A DNA stretch of 64,000 nt from Paraburkholderia sabiae (GCF_030412785.1 NZ_CP125295.1:5642001-5706000); one strand, 5' to 3'; positions 35,085 to 44,921 are shown, counted from the stretch's first letter. Made by a program: numbers and translations. The notes: generated from the letters alone by a model not told the origin.

Positions 35085-37853
35085 TCAGGTTGCAGCTGGT
35101 TCGTCGTCGATGAAATCAGCAGGGATCGACCCGCTGCCCCCACCGGCGAGCTGCCAGGGTTGCGTCGCCCGTTTTGTCGCCTTCAGGGCCTGCAGGTGGA
35201 CGTCTTCGGCGTTTCGCGTAAAGACAGGTAGTGTCTCGCCTCGACCGTTTGTGAATCCCGGTAGCTGGAGCCCAGATGCAGTGGTCAGTTGATACGGATG
35301 CCTGATGAGAGGCGTACCATCGACTTCACTCTGCAAGACGTATTGCGCACGATAGCCTGGCTTGAACGTCGGGAGTGGGTACTGTTGTTCTGTGGGGCCC
35401 GCGAACGAATGCCGCGCACCCTTGAAGTCGATCTTGCCGGGCGCATGCATCTCGATGTTGCCGTCGCAAATGCGTATATACGCGCCGCCCGAAGTCAGCA
35501 GCACATCCTGTTTCGCGGCAGCCTCGATCCGGTCCGTGGCTGAGATCAGCTTCAGGGTCTTCTGCGCAGTGACTTCGAGGTTATCCGACTGCGCCTGCAC
35601 TTCCACCTTGCCCTTCGCCGCAAACAGCTTCATGCCCGCGTTCTGCACGAACAGGCTGATCTTCTCGCCCACGCTTGCAATCAGCGATTTGCCCGCAGCG
35701 ATATGTGTGCTCTGTCCGCTCACCAGATTGGTGTGTTGTGTCGATGCGAGATGCGCCGACTGCTGCGTCGAGATCGCGAGTCCCGCAGGCGTCGCGAACA
35801 GCATGATAGGTTCCTTGAACGCGTTCGCGTTGCCCGTCCCACCGCCTGCCGTGTTACCGCCGCTGCCGCTTGCACCCGTTACGCTGTTCTGCGTCGCGTC
35901 GCTGAACGCCTTGAGCGCATCCGTGCCGTCTGTCAACGGCTCAGCCTGATGCGTCCCGCTTGCCGTCGACATCGCGTCAATCACACTATGCGAATTCTCG
36001 AGTTGCGTGCGTGCCGCGCTCACATCGAGCGGCTGGCTTGCCGCGCCGTTCGCAGGATGGGTCGATATATACAGCCCTTGCGACGCGCGCACCGCGCCAT
36101 ACGCATCCGAATTCAGATCGAAGCCGCTGCCCAGATACGCGCCACGCGAGTTGCCGTTCTGCGCAACCAGATAGCCCAGATGCAGGAACGAGTTCGCGTT
36201 GCTGCTATAAAGCTGCACACGGTTCTGACCCGTCGCATCGTCCATCACCATCTGGTTGTAGCCGCTGCCCTGGTACTCTTTCGAGCGGTAGCCCGAGAGA
36301 ATGCCATTCGAGTGCCATTGCGGCGTCTTCGCGCCGTTGTATGCGCGCCCTGTCACGACGGGCCGGTCGCAATCGCCGTCGAGCCAGTTGACGATCACTT
36401 CCTCGCCGACACGCGGTACGTGCACGCTGCCGTAGCCGCCGCCCGTATCGGACATCGCCACGCGCACCCAGCACGACGCATTCTCGTCGCCCTGATTCAG
36501 CCGATCCCAATGGAAGCGCACCTTGATGCGATTGAGTTCGTCGGTATAGACCTCTTCGTTTGCAGGTCCGACGACGGTGGCCGTCTGCAAATGCATCTCC
36601 GGCTTGCGATGCTCGAACGGGCTGCGATACGGAATCATCTTGCGCTGCGCCTCGACGCGCACCAGGAAGAATCCTTCGCTGCCGTCGCTGCTGCCGTTCA
36701 CTGCCTCCGATTGCACGCCGTGCTCTGCGCGCGCCCCCGCAACGACGCCGTTCAGGCTATGCGGGAAATCCGTCGTGCCCGCCGAAACGGGCAGGTTGTT
36801 CCCGATCACCCATTCGACGGCGATCACCGCAAATTGCCGCTCCTGCGCGCCACCCGCGTTGTGCTCCGGATGATTCGCGAGTTCGAACCAGCGGCCCGCG
36901 TCGACGCCGCGCACCGAGCCCACGCCGTCGAAACGCCGCGCGCGCGATTCCCACTCTTCCATGCGCACTTTCGACAGATGATCGCCGCGGTCCTGTGCGC
37001 CATATGTGTAAGCGCCCGTGTACTCGTACACTTCGGCCTGTGCGGGCAAATCGCCTTGCGTGGTCATCGTCGGCACCGAAGTGCCCTTTGGATTGGCCAC
37101 ACTTGCGGGTGACTTGTAGTCGAAGGTGCGCGTGGTCAGCGTCGTGCTTTGCAGCGTGCGTGTGCCGCTCCATTGCACGAACGCATCCATCTCGCTGTTC
37201 GTTCCCGCGCGGTAGAAGTCCACCGTCTGCGGATTCATCGGTTTGAGCGCACCGATATCGTCGGTGATGACGAGCGTATGCGATTTGCCGTCGTCGGCCT
37301 GCTCGATATAGCTAAAGAGCCCCTCGGCTTCCATCAGCCGATGACAGAAATTCCAGTCGCTTTCGTATTGCACGCAGAACGAGCGCTGGGCGAGCGGTTG
37401 GTTCAATGCAAAGCGGAATGCGCCCTGCGCGTGCGGATGTGCGTTGAATACGTCGGTGAGAATCGCGTCGGCAGTTTTATCCTGCCAGATGCGCGCGTCC
37501 TTTCTGAAGCGCAGGAAATGCAGCCACGACGTAAAACCGATCTGATAGCCGGTGATCGCGCTGTCGGAACCGAGACGCCGCGCGGTATGCACATAACCGT
37601 GATGCGGCCGATAAGTGCGGTCGAATTGCTGGATCCACAACGTAACGGGCTGCGCAATCAGCGATTTGAGTTCGATACCGTCGCGCGACGATACGACGTC
37701 GACGGTAAAGGCGCTGTCGCGGCCTAACGCCGCACGTCCTAGCGCGCGCTGCGGTAGCAGGACATTGGCGCCCAGCGGCGTGTCCAGCTTGAGTAGCCGG
37801 TCGGTCTGCGTCAATCCGCCCGTCATCGCCCCGATTATGTCCTGCGCCCTCAT
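35085..37853 (-). CDS. vgrG: Type VI secretion system tip protein VgrG
   Basis: 922 aa. The start chosen is the ATG at 37853, which has AAGAGG 7 bp upstream; 10 more codons upstream are open. The gp27-like part contains QRSFCVQYESDWNFCHRLMEAEG and the gp5 OB-fold region GPANEEVYTDELNRIKVRFHW and CWVRVAMSDTGGGYGSVHVPRVGEEV. After YRSKEYQGSGYNQMVMDD comes the DUF2345 beta-prism (AAGKSLIASVGEKISLF) and a short tail without a toxin domain. VgrG trimerises at the tip of the contractile needle and carries the adjacent effector. No other type VI structural genes lie in the window, so this is an orphan vgrG cassette. Confidence 0.96.
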   Translation of the reverse strand: MRAQDIIGAMTGGLTQTDRLLKLDTPLGANVLLPQRALGRAALGRDSAFTVDVVSSRDGIELKSLIAQPVTLWIQQFDRTYRPHHGYVHTARRLGSDSAITGYQIGFTSWLHFLRFRKDARIWQDKTADAILTDVFNAHPHAQGAFRFALNQPLAQRSFCVQYESDWNFCHRLMEAEGLFSYIEQADDGKSHTLVITDDIGALKPMNPQTVDFYRAGTNSEMDAFVQWSGTRTLQSTTLTTRTFDYKSPASVANPKGTSVPTMTTQGDLPAQAEVYEYTGAYTYGAQDRGDHLSKVRMEEWESRARRFDGVGSVRGVDAGRWFELANHPEHNAGGAQERQFAVIAVEWVIGNNLPVSAGTTDFPHSLNGVVAGARAEHGVQSEAVNGSSDGSEGFFLVRVEAQRKMIPYRSPFEHRKPEMHLQTATVVGPANEEVYTDELNRIKVRFHWDRLNQGDENASCWVRVAMSDTGGGYGSVHVPRVGEEVIVNWLDGDCDRPVVTGRAYNGAKTPQWHSNGILSGYRSKEYQGSGYNQMVMDDATGQNRVQLYSSNANSFLHLGYLVAQNGNSRGAYLGSGFDLNSDAYGAVRASQGLYISTHPANGAASQPLDVSAARTQLENSHSVIDAMSTASGTHQAEPLTDGTDALKAFSDATQNSVTGASGSGGNTAGGGTGNANAFKEPIMLFATPAGLAISTQQSAHLASTQHTNLVSGQSTHIAAGKSLIASVGEKISLFVQNAGMKLFAAKGKVEVQAQSDNLEVTAQKTLKLISATDRIEAAAKQDVLLTSGGAYIRICDGNIEMHAPGKIDFKGARHSFAGPTEQQYPLPTFKPGYRAQYVLQSEVDGTPLIRHPYQLTTASGLQLPGFTNGRGETLPVFTRNAEDVHLQALKATKRATQPWQLAGGGSGSIPADFIDDEPAAT

Positions 37854-37896
37854 ACCGCCTCTTTTTAATCCGATTGTGCCCACGCGCTACCGCGCG

Positions 37897-37926
37897 ATAA
37901 TACAGAATTAAAGACGTAAATCGCAA
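37897..37926 (-). promoter_or_regulatory. Candidate sigma-70 promoter of the vgrG cassette
   Basis: On the minus strand TTGCGA (37921-37926) and TATTAT (37897-37902) are separated by 18 bp, 44 bp upstream of the vgrG ATG. The surrounding 37900-38030 stretch is unusually AT-rich, which fits a silenced (for example H-NS-bound) horizontally acquired cassette. Predicted by eye. Confidence 0.4.
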
Positions 37927-39206
37927 TTGCATTTTAAAGACAATGTGAAACGATGCGTAATGGGAGTTTTACGTAAATGCAACTCGAATATTAAAAAATG
38001 GTGAAATCGAGATTTGACAATTTTTTGTGAGACGCAAATGCGCGGGATGCCGTAGTCGATCGAGCGCCTTTCCATGGACTGCCCATATAGTTGCCGTCGG
38101 CTTGCCTCGCAAAAGCAACTACGCAAAGCGCTATCTAGTTTTTCTCTCAACAGCGACCCGGTATTGCGAAATCCGTCGCCGCACGTGCTGCTCAAAAAGC
38201 CAAAGGCCTCTCTCTCAAGGTTTAGCCGCATCATCTCCGTTCTACGTGCCGTTTGATAGCGGGCGTTTGCATTGAAATCGAGACCGATTGGCGGTGAAGC
38301 AACCCCTCATTTACTCGCGAGTCAAAACCGTTTGTGCCGACGCCACTGCCTTCGGAAGCGTTGGCGTCCGTAGTCTGCAGCCGGCCGGATGGCCGTTCTG
38401 ATGCGAGCCTGAGCATCGGCTGCTCGAAGATGCCTGCCAACGCAGAAGACTGCCACGTTGGCTGACTCTTGGCAGGTATGTCGCCCTTTCAACAACGGTA
38501 TTACCGTCGCCCCCGCACCCGACGGGTCTCGGCCAGCCCAACGCACCGGACGTAGCGACTTGCGCCCGATTTGCACAAAGCGATAAAAATTTTTGGAGGT
38601 GTCGCACATTGCCGCTTGACTCGCGACCACGATCATGTTTATGATTCATCCGTCTGAAGTATTAAGCTTTCCCCTGGCCCGAGGTTACGGGAGTAGCACC
38701 GTGCTTTACGCACAACTCCAATGAAAAATGATGTACCTTGAGTTTTGGTACGTTATGAATTGCAGCATGAAGCCTTAAGGTTCGGTGGCAGCTATTACCA
38801 CCGTTGGAATGCATTAATGCACAGTACGTGACGACCTCAGCCATGAGTCTCACGGGATTTGAGCAATGCAGTCCGCCATGCGCCTGCTGGCGCCCTCCGA
38901 AGACCCCTCATCAATCAGTACATCAAGTGAACGGTTGTTTCCGCGACGCGGAGCAGCCTCTTCTCTTCTCATGCTGCGATGCTTCGCATCGCGGCATTCT
39001 GCAAGCCCCTCGACGCAGCTATGCGTTAGAGATCGCCTGAACGGGCGCGCCTCAAGCCATTGAGCGCGTCCTCGCATTCCGCGAGGCGAAAATCTGCGGG
39101 CTCCACTCCCAATTGGCGTGACTGCAACAATTCCCTCCCCGAGGGACCCCATCTTAACGGTTTCCGCCCATGAATCCGCAAGCGTCGCGCGCACACCGCC
39201 CTGCCC
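37927..39206. other. Long gene-poor region between vgrG and the recombinase, with one strong promoter-like site
   Basis: About 1.3 kb in which no open frame has good composition or a ribosome-binding site. A good plus-strand promoter shape, TTGACT (38616-38621), 18 bp, TATGAT (38640-38645), points to the right and has no clear gene behind it for 800 bp. It could drive a small RNA or a long leader for the recombinase operon. The 5' part (37927-38030) is AT-rich. Confidence 0.4.
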
Positions 39207-39464
39207 CTGGGCGGCTCGTTGCATCGACGCACCTGACATCCGCACTGGCATCGCATCGCGCCGCCTAGGGGCCGGCGCACCCGTCTCAGAGACGCTTCTC
39301 TGACTAACTAAATCTTTTTAGGAGTACAAATCTGCACGCCCTGGCGGCTCCTTGCATCGACGCACCTGATATCCGAACTGGCACCGCGTCGCGCCTCCTA
39401 GCGGCCGGTGCACTCGTCTCAGAGACACGCTCTGATTACCTAAACGTTTTTAGGAGTAGAAATC
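39207..39464. repeat. Tandem direct repeat of about 130 bp ending at the recombinase start codon
   Basis: Two diverged copies, about 39207-39338 and 39340-39464, share GCGGCTC(G/C)TTGCATCGACGC, ACCTGA(C/T)ATCCG, GTCTCAGAGAC (a short palindrome) and the ribosome-binding tract TTTTTAGGAGTA(C/G)AAATC. Copy 2 runs straight into the ATG of the recombinase; in copy 1 the same position reads CTG and no frame follows. The pattern suggests duplication of a promoter/leader, or loss of a gene by recombination between repeats. Confidence 0.8.
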
Positions 39465-40484
39465 ATGGGTCAAAAATCGCGCCTTTCCCACGCATCGCGC
39501 AACTACACGCACTTCAGAGGCGGCGCCGCACAAACGATGCAGAATCGTCTGCGACTGATTGAAGCGTTGTGGGCCTTTATCGCGTTGCTCGGCATCAAGC
39601 TCAATCACATCCGTGATACGCCCCTGTGGTTGATCATGCTTTTTGTGCAAACCCGGCTGTGTGAGGGTATCCGGCCAGGGCATGCACGCAACATGACGTC
39701 GGCTATTCGGGTCATTCTGGACGAAGCGGGCTGCTCAATGGTCAACACCACGTGCTCCAACGATGCCCTTGGGGTGCCGCGCCGAGATCGTAAAGGGGCC
39801 CATCGCGCGCAGACGCGCGCGGAATTCGAGCAGACCATTATCCGCGCACAGGCTGTCGATGAGGGACTCGCCCACCACCTGAGCCTGATGTACATCCTCG
39901 GACTGCGCTCTGTCGAGGCGCTGCGCAGCGCACACGAACTCGCAGGCTGGCTTGGATTGCTTCGCGCAGGTGCGGACCGCTTGCCGTTTCAATACGGTGC
40001 AAAGACAAACCGCCTGCGTCAGATCGAGATCATCCCGGGCGCGGGGGAGGAAACTGTCCGGATCATTGAAGCAGCATTGGCGTATTGCGAGACACACAAC
40101 GGCAATCTGATCACCGGTGTGGATGCTGATCTGCGGACGTCGCGCGACCGGCTCCGCTACCTGCTCAAGGCGGCCCGAATTTGCGGACAGCTCTCGTCTC
40201 ATTCCTTGCGCTACTCCTATTCGGTCAACCTCGCGCTTGGGCTTCTCGATGGCGGAGTCAGCGAAGAGGAAACGCTCGACCGTGTTTCCGCTGCGCTTGG
40301 ACATGGCGCGCGCGCACAGATGATCCTCAACACCTACCTGCAGGAGATCCGGGACCGTTTTGCAACCGTCGTGATCCCCCGGCGTCCCTCGCGCAACCCA
40401 GGCGGCAGTGTTCGCGGCCGCCATCTGCCTGGGCCGCAAAGGATGATCCGTTCGAATCGGCGGCTCAAGTTCAAGAAGGCTTAA
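39465..40484 (+). CDS. Tyrosine recombinase / integrase-domain protein
   Basis: 339 aa, starting after a strong AGGAG. The N-terminal about 110 residues are a helical core-binding region; the catalytic domain has the full active-site set: R148 in LGLRSVEAL, K180 in YGAKTNRLR, H246 and R249 in SHSLRYSYS, H280 in LGHGARAQM and the nucleophile Y291 in ILNTYLQ. It resembles the integrase_1-type proteins found on plasmids and islands rather than XerC/D. It heads a plus-strand run of four genes with similar ribosome-binding sites and probably moves, or resolves, the island. Confidence 0.85.
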   Translation: MGQKSRLSHASRNYTHFRGGAAQTMQNRLRLIEALWAFIALLGIKLNHIRDTPLWLIMLFVQTRLCEGIRPGHARNMTSAIRVILDEAGCSMVNTTCSNDALGVPRRDRKGAHRAQTRAEFEQTIIRAQAVDEGLAHHLSLMYILGLRSVEALRSAHELAGWLGLLRAGADRLPFQYGAKTNRLRQIEIIPGAGEETVRIIEAALAYCETHNGNLITGVDADLRTSRDRLRYLLKAARICGQLSSHSLRYSYSVNLALGLLDGGVSEEETLDRVSAALGHGARAQMILNTYLQEIRDRFATVVIPRRPSRNPGGSVRGRHLPGPQRMIRSNRRLKFKKA

Positions 40485-40578
40485 AGCAAACACTCCTGGC
40501 GGACCCGCTAATAGCTCGCGCCCGCCAGGGCCACCCAATGAAACCCCACTTGCCAGCTATTTTAATCAGGAGATTGAA

Positions 40579-41034
40579 ATGACCGAAATCCATGCTGCTG
40601 TCGCCAACGACTGGCTTCAAGACAGGGCACGCGAGGTAGCCGAAGCTGAAGGATGGGATGAGACCGCACAGCGCATTCTCATTCCGAAATGGCAATTCTT
40701 TACCTCCTACGTCCTGACGTACGGAGAAATACCGGGATCCTTGAGCGACATCCGAGCGGAAACGCTCACTGCTTTCTCCCGGCACTGCGACCTCGACGGT
40801 GGGGTCCCCTTCGCGGAAGCTCCCCTCATGCTCGCCGCCGTCCGCCTTGTCCTGCTGCGTAGCGGCTACGACACGGAGGTGCTCGCAGCATTGAGCGCCC
40901 CGCGCCGCCGAAAGCGTGTAAGAAACAAAGGCAAAACGTATCGTCACGAGATCACGCGCCCGGACGACCCGGCGTGTGCGAAAGCGGCGGCCAGCAGTCC
41001 CGGCACGTCGCAGGCAGACGCGGAAGTGTTCTGA
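40579..41034 (+). CDS. Hypothetical protein downstream of the recombinase, possibly core-binding-domain-like
   Basis: 151 aa with AGGAG before the ATG. A helical first part, ILIPKWQFFTSYVLTYGEIP then LSDIRAETLTAFSRHCD, is loosely like the SAM-like arm-/core-binding domains of tyrosine recombinases; the tail from about 105 is basic (RRRKRVRNKGKTYRHE) and then disordered. No catalytic residues. It might bind DNA or assist the recombinase. I do not recognise a named family. Confidence 0.65.
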   Translation: MTEIHAAVANDWLQDRAREVAEAEGWDETAQRILIPKWQFFTSYVLTYGEIPGSLSDIRAETLTAFSRHCDLDGGVPFAEAPLMLAAVRLVLLRSGYDTEVLAALSAPRRRKRVRNKGKTYRHEITRPDDPACAKAAASSPGTSQADAEVF

Positions 41035-41161
41035 CGTGATCGTCACGGGCTACTGCATCCGCAACGGCTCCCGGGCCGCTGTGCAGTAGCCTGCCATCCC
41101 CTTCCGACATAACCAATGCTTGCGTTTTCTTAACCACTCAAGTTCACGATAAGGACTACAA

Positions 41162-41914
41162 ATGCATTCGATTACTATACTTGCCCGCACCTCGAACTCC
41201 CTCACTCAAACTGGCATCGCGGAGATGATGCATGGCTATCGTGCCGCAAGTTTCAGGCGTCTCGAAGCGGGTGTGCACGATCAGTCTGGCGAAATGGATA
41301 CGCTTGCCCGCTCGCAGGACGAGACGGGGGAGTCCTATTGCGCTCTCATGGCCAGTCCGAATGGGGGACTGCTGGATGTTTCGCCGGACAGGCACCCGGA
41401 TCTGACGACGTTCCTCGAAGAACGTAAGGACACGCTTCTCGAACTCGCCTCCCTCGTCGTGATTGTTTCGCCGGACGGAGAGGCACAGGGTCGCGCCATC
41501 GCGCTGCTGGACGCAATCGTGCCGTTCAGCCTGGAGCCCGGCCAGTGCAGCCTGCTTCTTGTCGACTGCCCGCGCAATATGCCCCCCGAGTCTGCGTTCG
41601 GCGAGATTCACGCGTACCTGCGCGACAAACCGCTCGACGGACTGATCGTTCCCGCTGTGATGCCCGCATCGCGCGCCTTCGAAGAAGCACAGGTTCACAA
41701 GCTTTCGGTCAGCGCGCTCGTCAATGCCACCGACATCGAAGGCGAATTTCGTGCGGCACGTGAAAAAGGCGCAGGGGAAAAAAAACTTCAGAATCTCGGG
41801 CGCCGTCTGATGGCAGCACGCGCTGTCGTTGCCGCTGCACGTGAGTTTGAGCGCGTCTACGACGCACTCGGACTGCCGCGCACGAAGCGCATCGTAGACG
41901 CGAGTGCATCTTAA
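41162..41914 (+). CDS. Hypothetical protein of the recombinase operon, ParA-like without Walker A
   Basis: 250 aa with AAGGA 7 bp upstream of the ATG. The middle has alternating strands and helices: LELASLVVIVSPDGEAQGRA, CSLLLVDCPRNMPPES and PLDGLIVPAVMPASRAF recall the switch and base-binding strands of the ParA/MinD fold, but no P-loop is present. The tail AREKGAGEKKLQNLGRRLMA is a long basic helix. It lies between the recombinase accessory gene and a ParA/StbB-like ATPase and may partner with the latter. Fold assignment is a guess from pattern. Confidence 0.6.
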   Translation: MHSITILARTSNSLTQTGIAEMMHGYRAASFRRLEAGVHDQSGEMDTLARSQDETGESYCALMASPNGGLLDVSPDRHPDLTTFLEERKDTLLELASLVVIVSPDGEAQGRAIALLDAIVPFSLEPGQCSLLLVDCPRNMPPESAFGEIHAYLRDKPLDGLIVPAVMPASRAFEEAQVHKLSVSALVNATDIEGEFRAAREKGAGEKKLQNLGRRLMAARAVVAAAREFERVYDALGLPRTKRIVDASAS

Positions 41915-42223
41915 CTACCTGCCGATAATCCCTGAACGCCCACCGTCATGCGCTTTCGACTAGCCCGCGCTGATGCCTGCCCAGTAGCGAGCGTCTCGCC
42001 CGCCGCACCTCCGAGAGCTAATGCGGGCGGGAGGGTTGTCGCGCAGATGAAAGACAGTTTCGGCGCCGGTCGCTTCTTCAGACGGGCTATCCGTGCCTAT
42101 CTGTGGACGCACGTCATCAGACGATGTGATGCGCTTTCGCGCGCAACGCATGATGGTTGAAGCCGCTTCTAGCAGACACACGTACCCAAATCTCCGGGGC
42201 CCATGCCAGCAAAGGACAGACTA

Positions 42224-43066
42224 ATGAAAATCGAAACACGTGCAGTTACAGAAAACAAGCACCAAAGCCTGCCGGATTTGAAACAGACCCGTTCATCCGA
42301 TGCTCCAGATGGCACCCGATCACTCTTGGTACGCTTCGACTCTGGCTCCGGAAAAAGCGCTGTTGCTTCGATGGTGCTCCATCAGTTCTGCCCGGGCACG
42401 ATATATTCAGTACATGATCCAATCGTCAATCGTGGCACGGGCGCTTTTGGCGTACCAGCGGTGCATGTGAGTCCGGACATGCTGGCGTCGCTTGCTGTCA
42501 CACTCCAACAGGATCCTGGTCATCTTCTCGTCGACGTCAGCACGTGTAGCGTCGTGGTCTTTATCGACTTCATTAGTCGCAACCCCGGCGTCCTTTCCCG
42601 GTTTGACCTTGTCGTGATCCCCGTCAAACCGCAATACCACTACGAGCGCTCAGCGATCGACACGGCGACATGGCTCCTTCGTCAGCAAGTAAATCCACAG
42701 ATCATCCGCTTCGTGTTCAATCATCTCCTCGACGAGGATTGCGGCCGCATTGCCGCGCTTAAGCGTGACGCCGATCGATCAAAGCTGTTCCCGTTGATGA
42801 CGCAGTTCCTGAACGAAACGCCCGCGCTTGGTCAACAGACGCACGATTGCCGTTTGCCAGAAACGTTCATGTTCGATTTGTGCTACCTCGGTGACGCGAT
42901 GGACACCATGACGTCAACGTCGGCAGGACCCCACCATAAGCATTACCGACTGATCAGCGGCGAATCGGAAGTGGAACATCGCGAGCACTTTGCCCGGTTG
43001 GCGTACAGGGCGCTGGTTAGTGGACTTCCGCGGGAACACGCTTTTGCGGCTGCACGTTCGACCTGA
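42224..43066 (+). CDS. P-loop ATPase of ParA/StbB type
   Basis: 280 aa from the ATG at 42224, which has AAAGGA 8 bp upstream; an ATG at 42203 adds seven residues. The P-loop is RFDSGSGKSAVASMVL (about 37-52), a deviant Walker A (one Gly short of KGGxGKT and without the signature lysine). HLLVDVSTCSVVVFIDF provides the Walker A'-like aspartate, and FDLVVIPVKPQYHYERSAID the later strand. This is the pattern of plasmid-stability StbB proteins. It closes the plus-strand operon; the following genes are convergent. Confidence 0.7.
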   Translation: MKIETRAVTENKHQSLPDLKQTRSSDAPDGTRSLLVRFDSGSGKSAVASMVLHQFCPGTIYSVHDPIVNRGTGAFGVPAVHVSPDMLASLAVTLQQDPGHLLVDVSTCSVVVFIDFISRNPGVLSRFDLVVIPVKPQYHYERSAIDTATWLLRQQVNPQIIRFVFNHLLDEDCGRIAALKRDADRSKLFPLMTQFLNETPALGQQTHDCRLPETFMFDLCYLGDAMDTMTSTSAGPHHKHYRLISGESEVEHREHFARLAYRALVSGLPREHAFAAARST

Positions 43067-43199
43067 TTAACGCAAGCCCATTTAAGCAGGCCTCAGGTCG
43101 CGCGTGACATCCGCGTAAGCTATGGCTGCGCGTCGCAGCTTGTGTACGGACATCCGGGGGCAAGCAGAAAAGCGATGCGCAGCAAGCTAGAGTCTGGCC

Positions 43200-44126
43200 T
43201 CAGGTTCCGCGAAGTGCCTCGCGAACGTCTTCGAGACAAATGGTCGCACTTCCATCGGACCGTTCGCGACGCGCTGCCGCATCAATGATTCGCTGCAGTA
43301 CCGCGTCGACTTCCGCAATGGTGCTGAGACACTCTCCCTGAATTGCCGTCACTGCATACTGGATCAGGTAACGCGAAACACACAATGCGTTTGATCCAGC
43401 CATCACCCGCAGTTGTACGCGTATATAAGAACCGAGGCTGTCAGGATCGGATAGCGCCATTCCGGCGGGTAACACCTGTGCGGGATCATTCGCGGCATCA
43501 CCATGGCGCGCGAGCGGGAACGTCATGTGGGTGATGGCTGCAATATCCAACGTCCGTGCTTTGACTTCCAGGGCGACGACAGGCTTTTCCAGTACGGCCG
43601 TAGAATTCGGAGCATACGTAACCGGGACGGTATCTCCTGCCGGCTCCCTTTCATCTCCCGGGATTATTGGAGTTTGACTCGTAGTTTCCGACAATTCGAC
43701 GCGTGGCGACGAATCCTCCTCACATCCGCCATACCGGTGGACCAATCCGGACCGCGCAATCTGCACACAGGAGCCTGAACGCTTCATGGCGATCTCCATT
43801 ACCACCGCCGAGATCAGAACGAAAATAGACGCCAGAGACAGCCCATCGAATGGCAGTATCGTGTGCACGACAGCAATAGCTAGCGACGCCCGACCGACCC
43901 AGCGGCACAATCCCCAGCGACGAAAGGCGCTTCGTAGCAATAGCGCGACCGTTGCTCCGAGCAGAAGAAAGACGCCCCTTTCGCTCGAAGTCAAAACCCT
44001 CCCCGCCATGACATCGAACACGAATCTCTGCACCCAGTCGACAAATAGCATGGCGCCCAAAACCTGAGAGCAAATCAGGTCAACCGACAGAAAACGCCTC
44101 GACCACTTTCCAGCTTCCGATTTCAT
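43200..44126 (-). CDS. Membrane protein of unknown function in the AAA+ gene set
   Basis: 308 aa. About four helices in the first 115 residues (for example LICSQVLGAMLFVDWVQRF, GVFLLLGATVALLL and LASIFVLISAVVMEIAM) are followed by a charged, probably disordered linker and a soluble C-terminal domain of about 110 residues (LPAGMALSDPDSLGSYIRVQ, then VDAVLQRIIDAAARRERSDG). No known family comes to mind. It is the last gene of the minus-strand run that starts with the membrane AAA+ ATPase, so it is likely a partner, but gaps of 80-520 bp separate the genes. Confidence 0.6.
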   Translation of the reverse strand: MKSEAGKWSRRFLSVDLICSQVLGAMLFVDWVQRFVFDVMAGRVLTSSERGVFLLLGATVALLLRSAFRRWGLCRWVGRASLAIAVVHTILPFDGLSLASIFVLISAVVMEIAMKRSGSCVQIARSGLVHRYGGCEEDSSPRVELSETTSQTPIIPGDEREPAGDTVPVTYAPNSTAVLEKPVVALEVKARTLDIAAITHMTFPLARHGDAANDPAQVLPAGMALSDPDSLGSYIRVQLRVMAGSNALCVSRYLIQYAVTAIQGECLSTIAEVDAVLQRIIDAAARRERSDGSATICLEDVREALRGT

Positions 44127-44642
44127 AACATTATCCTTGGTTTAACTAATTATTCGCGCCACCTTGTGATGACCGCAAAGACAGTGTCAGGCCCAACTTC
44201 GCTGACGCAAGGCGCTGGATTCCGGACGCCTGGACCTGCAAGTGAAAACCGAACGGGTCTGTATGAGGGGACGGGAGCTGCGAGTAACGGATGAGCAAGC
44301 TGGCGCCGGATCGCGGCCAGAAGGCTTGGTAAGGACGCTGGCCGGCTGGACAGAGGGACTGCACGCCGCTATCGGATCACGACACATCCAGCCAATTTAC
44401 CCAGATGGCCGCCAACGGCCGCACATACAAATCTGATCCACGTCCCTCGGTGAGCCCGGGGGACAGGCGGCTCTACCTATCGTGATCAGGCGGCGGTGAC
44501 GATCGTGTGCAAGAACGGATGCAAGGTGACAACACAATGCGTGTGTCATGCAGCGGAATCCTGTTCATGTTGCCAGCACCTTTGCACCTCGCCCGTTCGA
44601 GGGTGGCCGCCCGCTTAAGACACGGAATTGATGCAATGGAAA
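44127..44642. other. Intergenic region with no supported gene
   Basis: 516 bp between the two membrane-protein genes. Short open frames exist on both strands, but none has a ribosome-binding site or plausible composition. A promoter for the 43200 gene is expected here; I could not pick one with confidence. Confidence 0.4.
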
Positions 44643-44921
44643 TCACCGGGCGTCCGGGGGTCGCCGCTTGTACCTGCTATCCGATTGCTGTACGGCCCGC
44701 AACGCGGAAAGCGAGGCGACGATCATGAAGCCCGCCACAACCGTCAACTTCGTGTCGGACCACTGACCAAACCAGGATTCAAGAATCGAATCGATTCCCG
44801 CATCCCGCCAGAACATCGCTAACGTGACGATGAACGTGGCAAGCGCAAGCAGAACCAGAGCGATGGCGCGCACAAAGCGCATGATGCAGTTGATGTCGTC
44901 GTTATCACGCGAAGGCAGCAT
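44643..44921 (-). CDS. Small two-helix membrane protein
   Basis: 92 aa. Two transmembrane segments, RAIALVLLALATFIVTLAMF and LTVVAGFMIVASLSALRAV, are separated by a short acidic loop (WRDAGIDSILESWFGQWSD), and a basic tail follows. AAGG lies 9 bp before the ATG at 44921; an internal ATG at 44882 is possible. It is 89 bp downstream of the AAA+ gene on the same strand. Unknown function; it could be an adaptor or a pore-like partner. Confidence 0.55.
   Translation of the reverse strand: MLPSRDNDDINCIMRFVRAIALVLLALATFIVTLAMFWRDAGIDSILESWFGQWSDTKLTVVAGFMIVASLSALRAVQQSDSRYKRRPPDAR

Noticed and set aside
38600..39460. tRNA gene as integration target for the recombinase
   Set aside because: No cloverleaf-compatible sequence or CCA-type 3' end was recognised by eye; the attachment site remains unknown.
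39207..39464. CRISPR-like interpretation of the tandem repeats before the recombinase
   Set aside because: Only two long, diverged units without spacers and no cas genes in the window.
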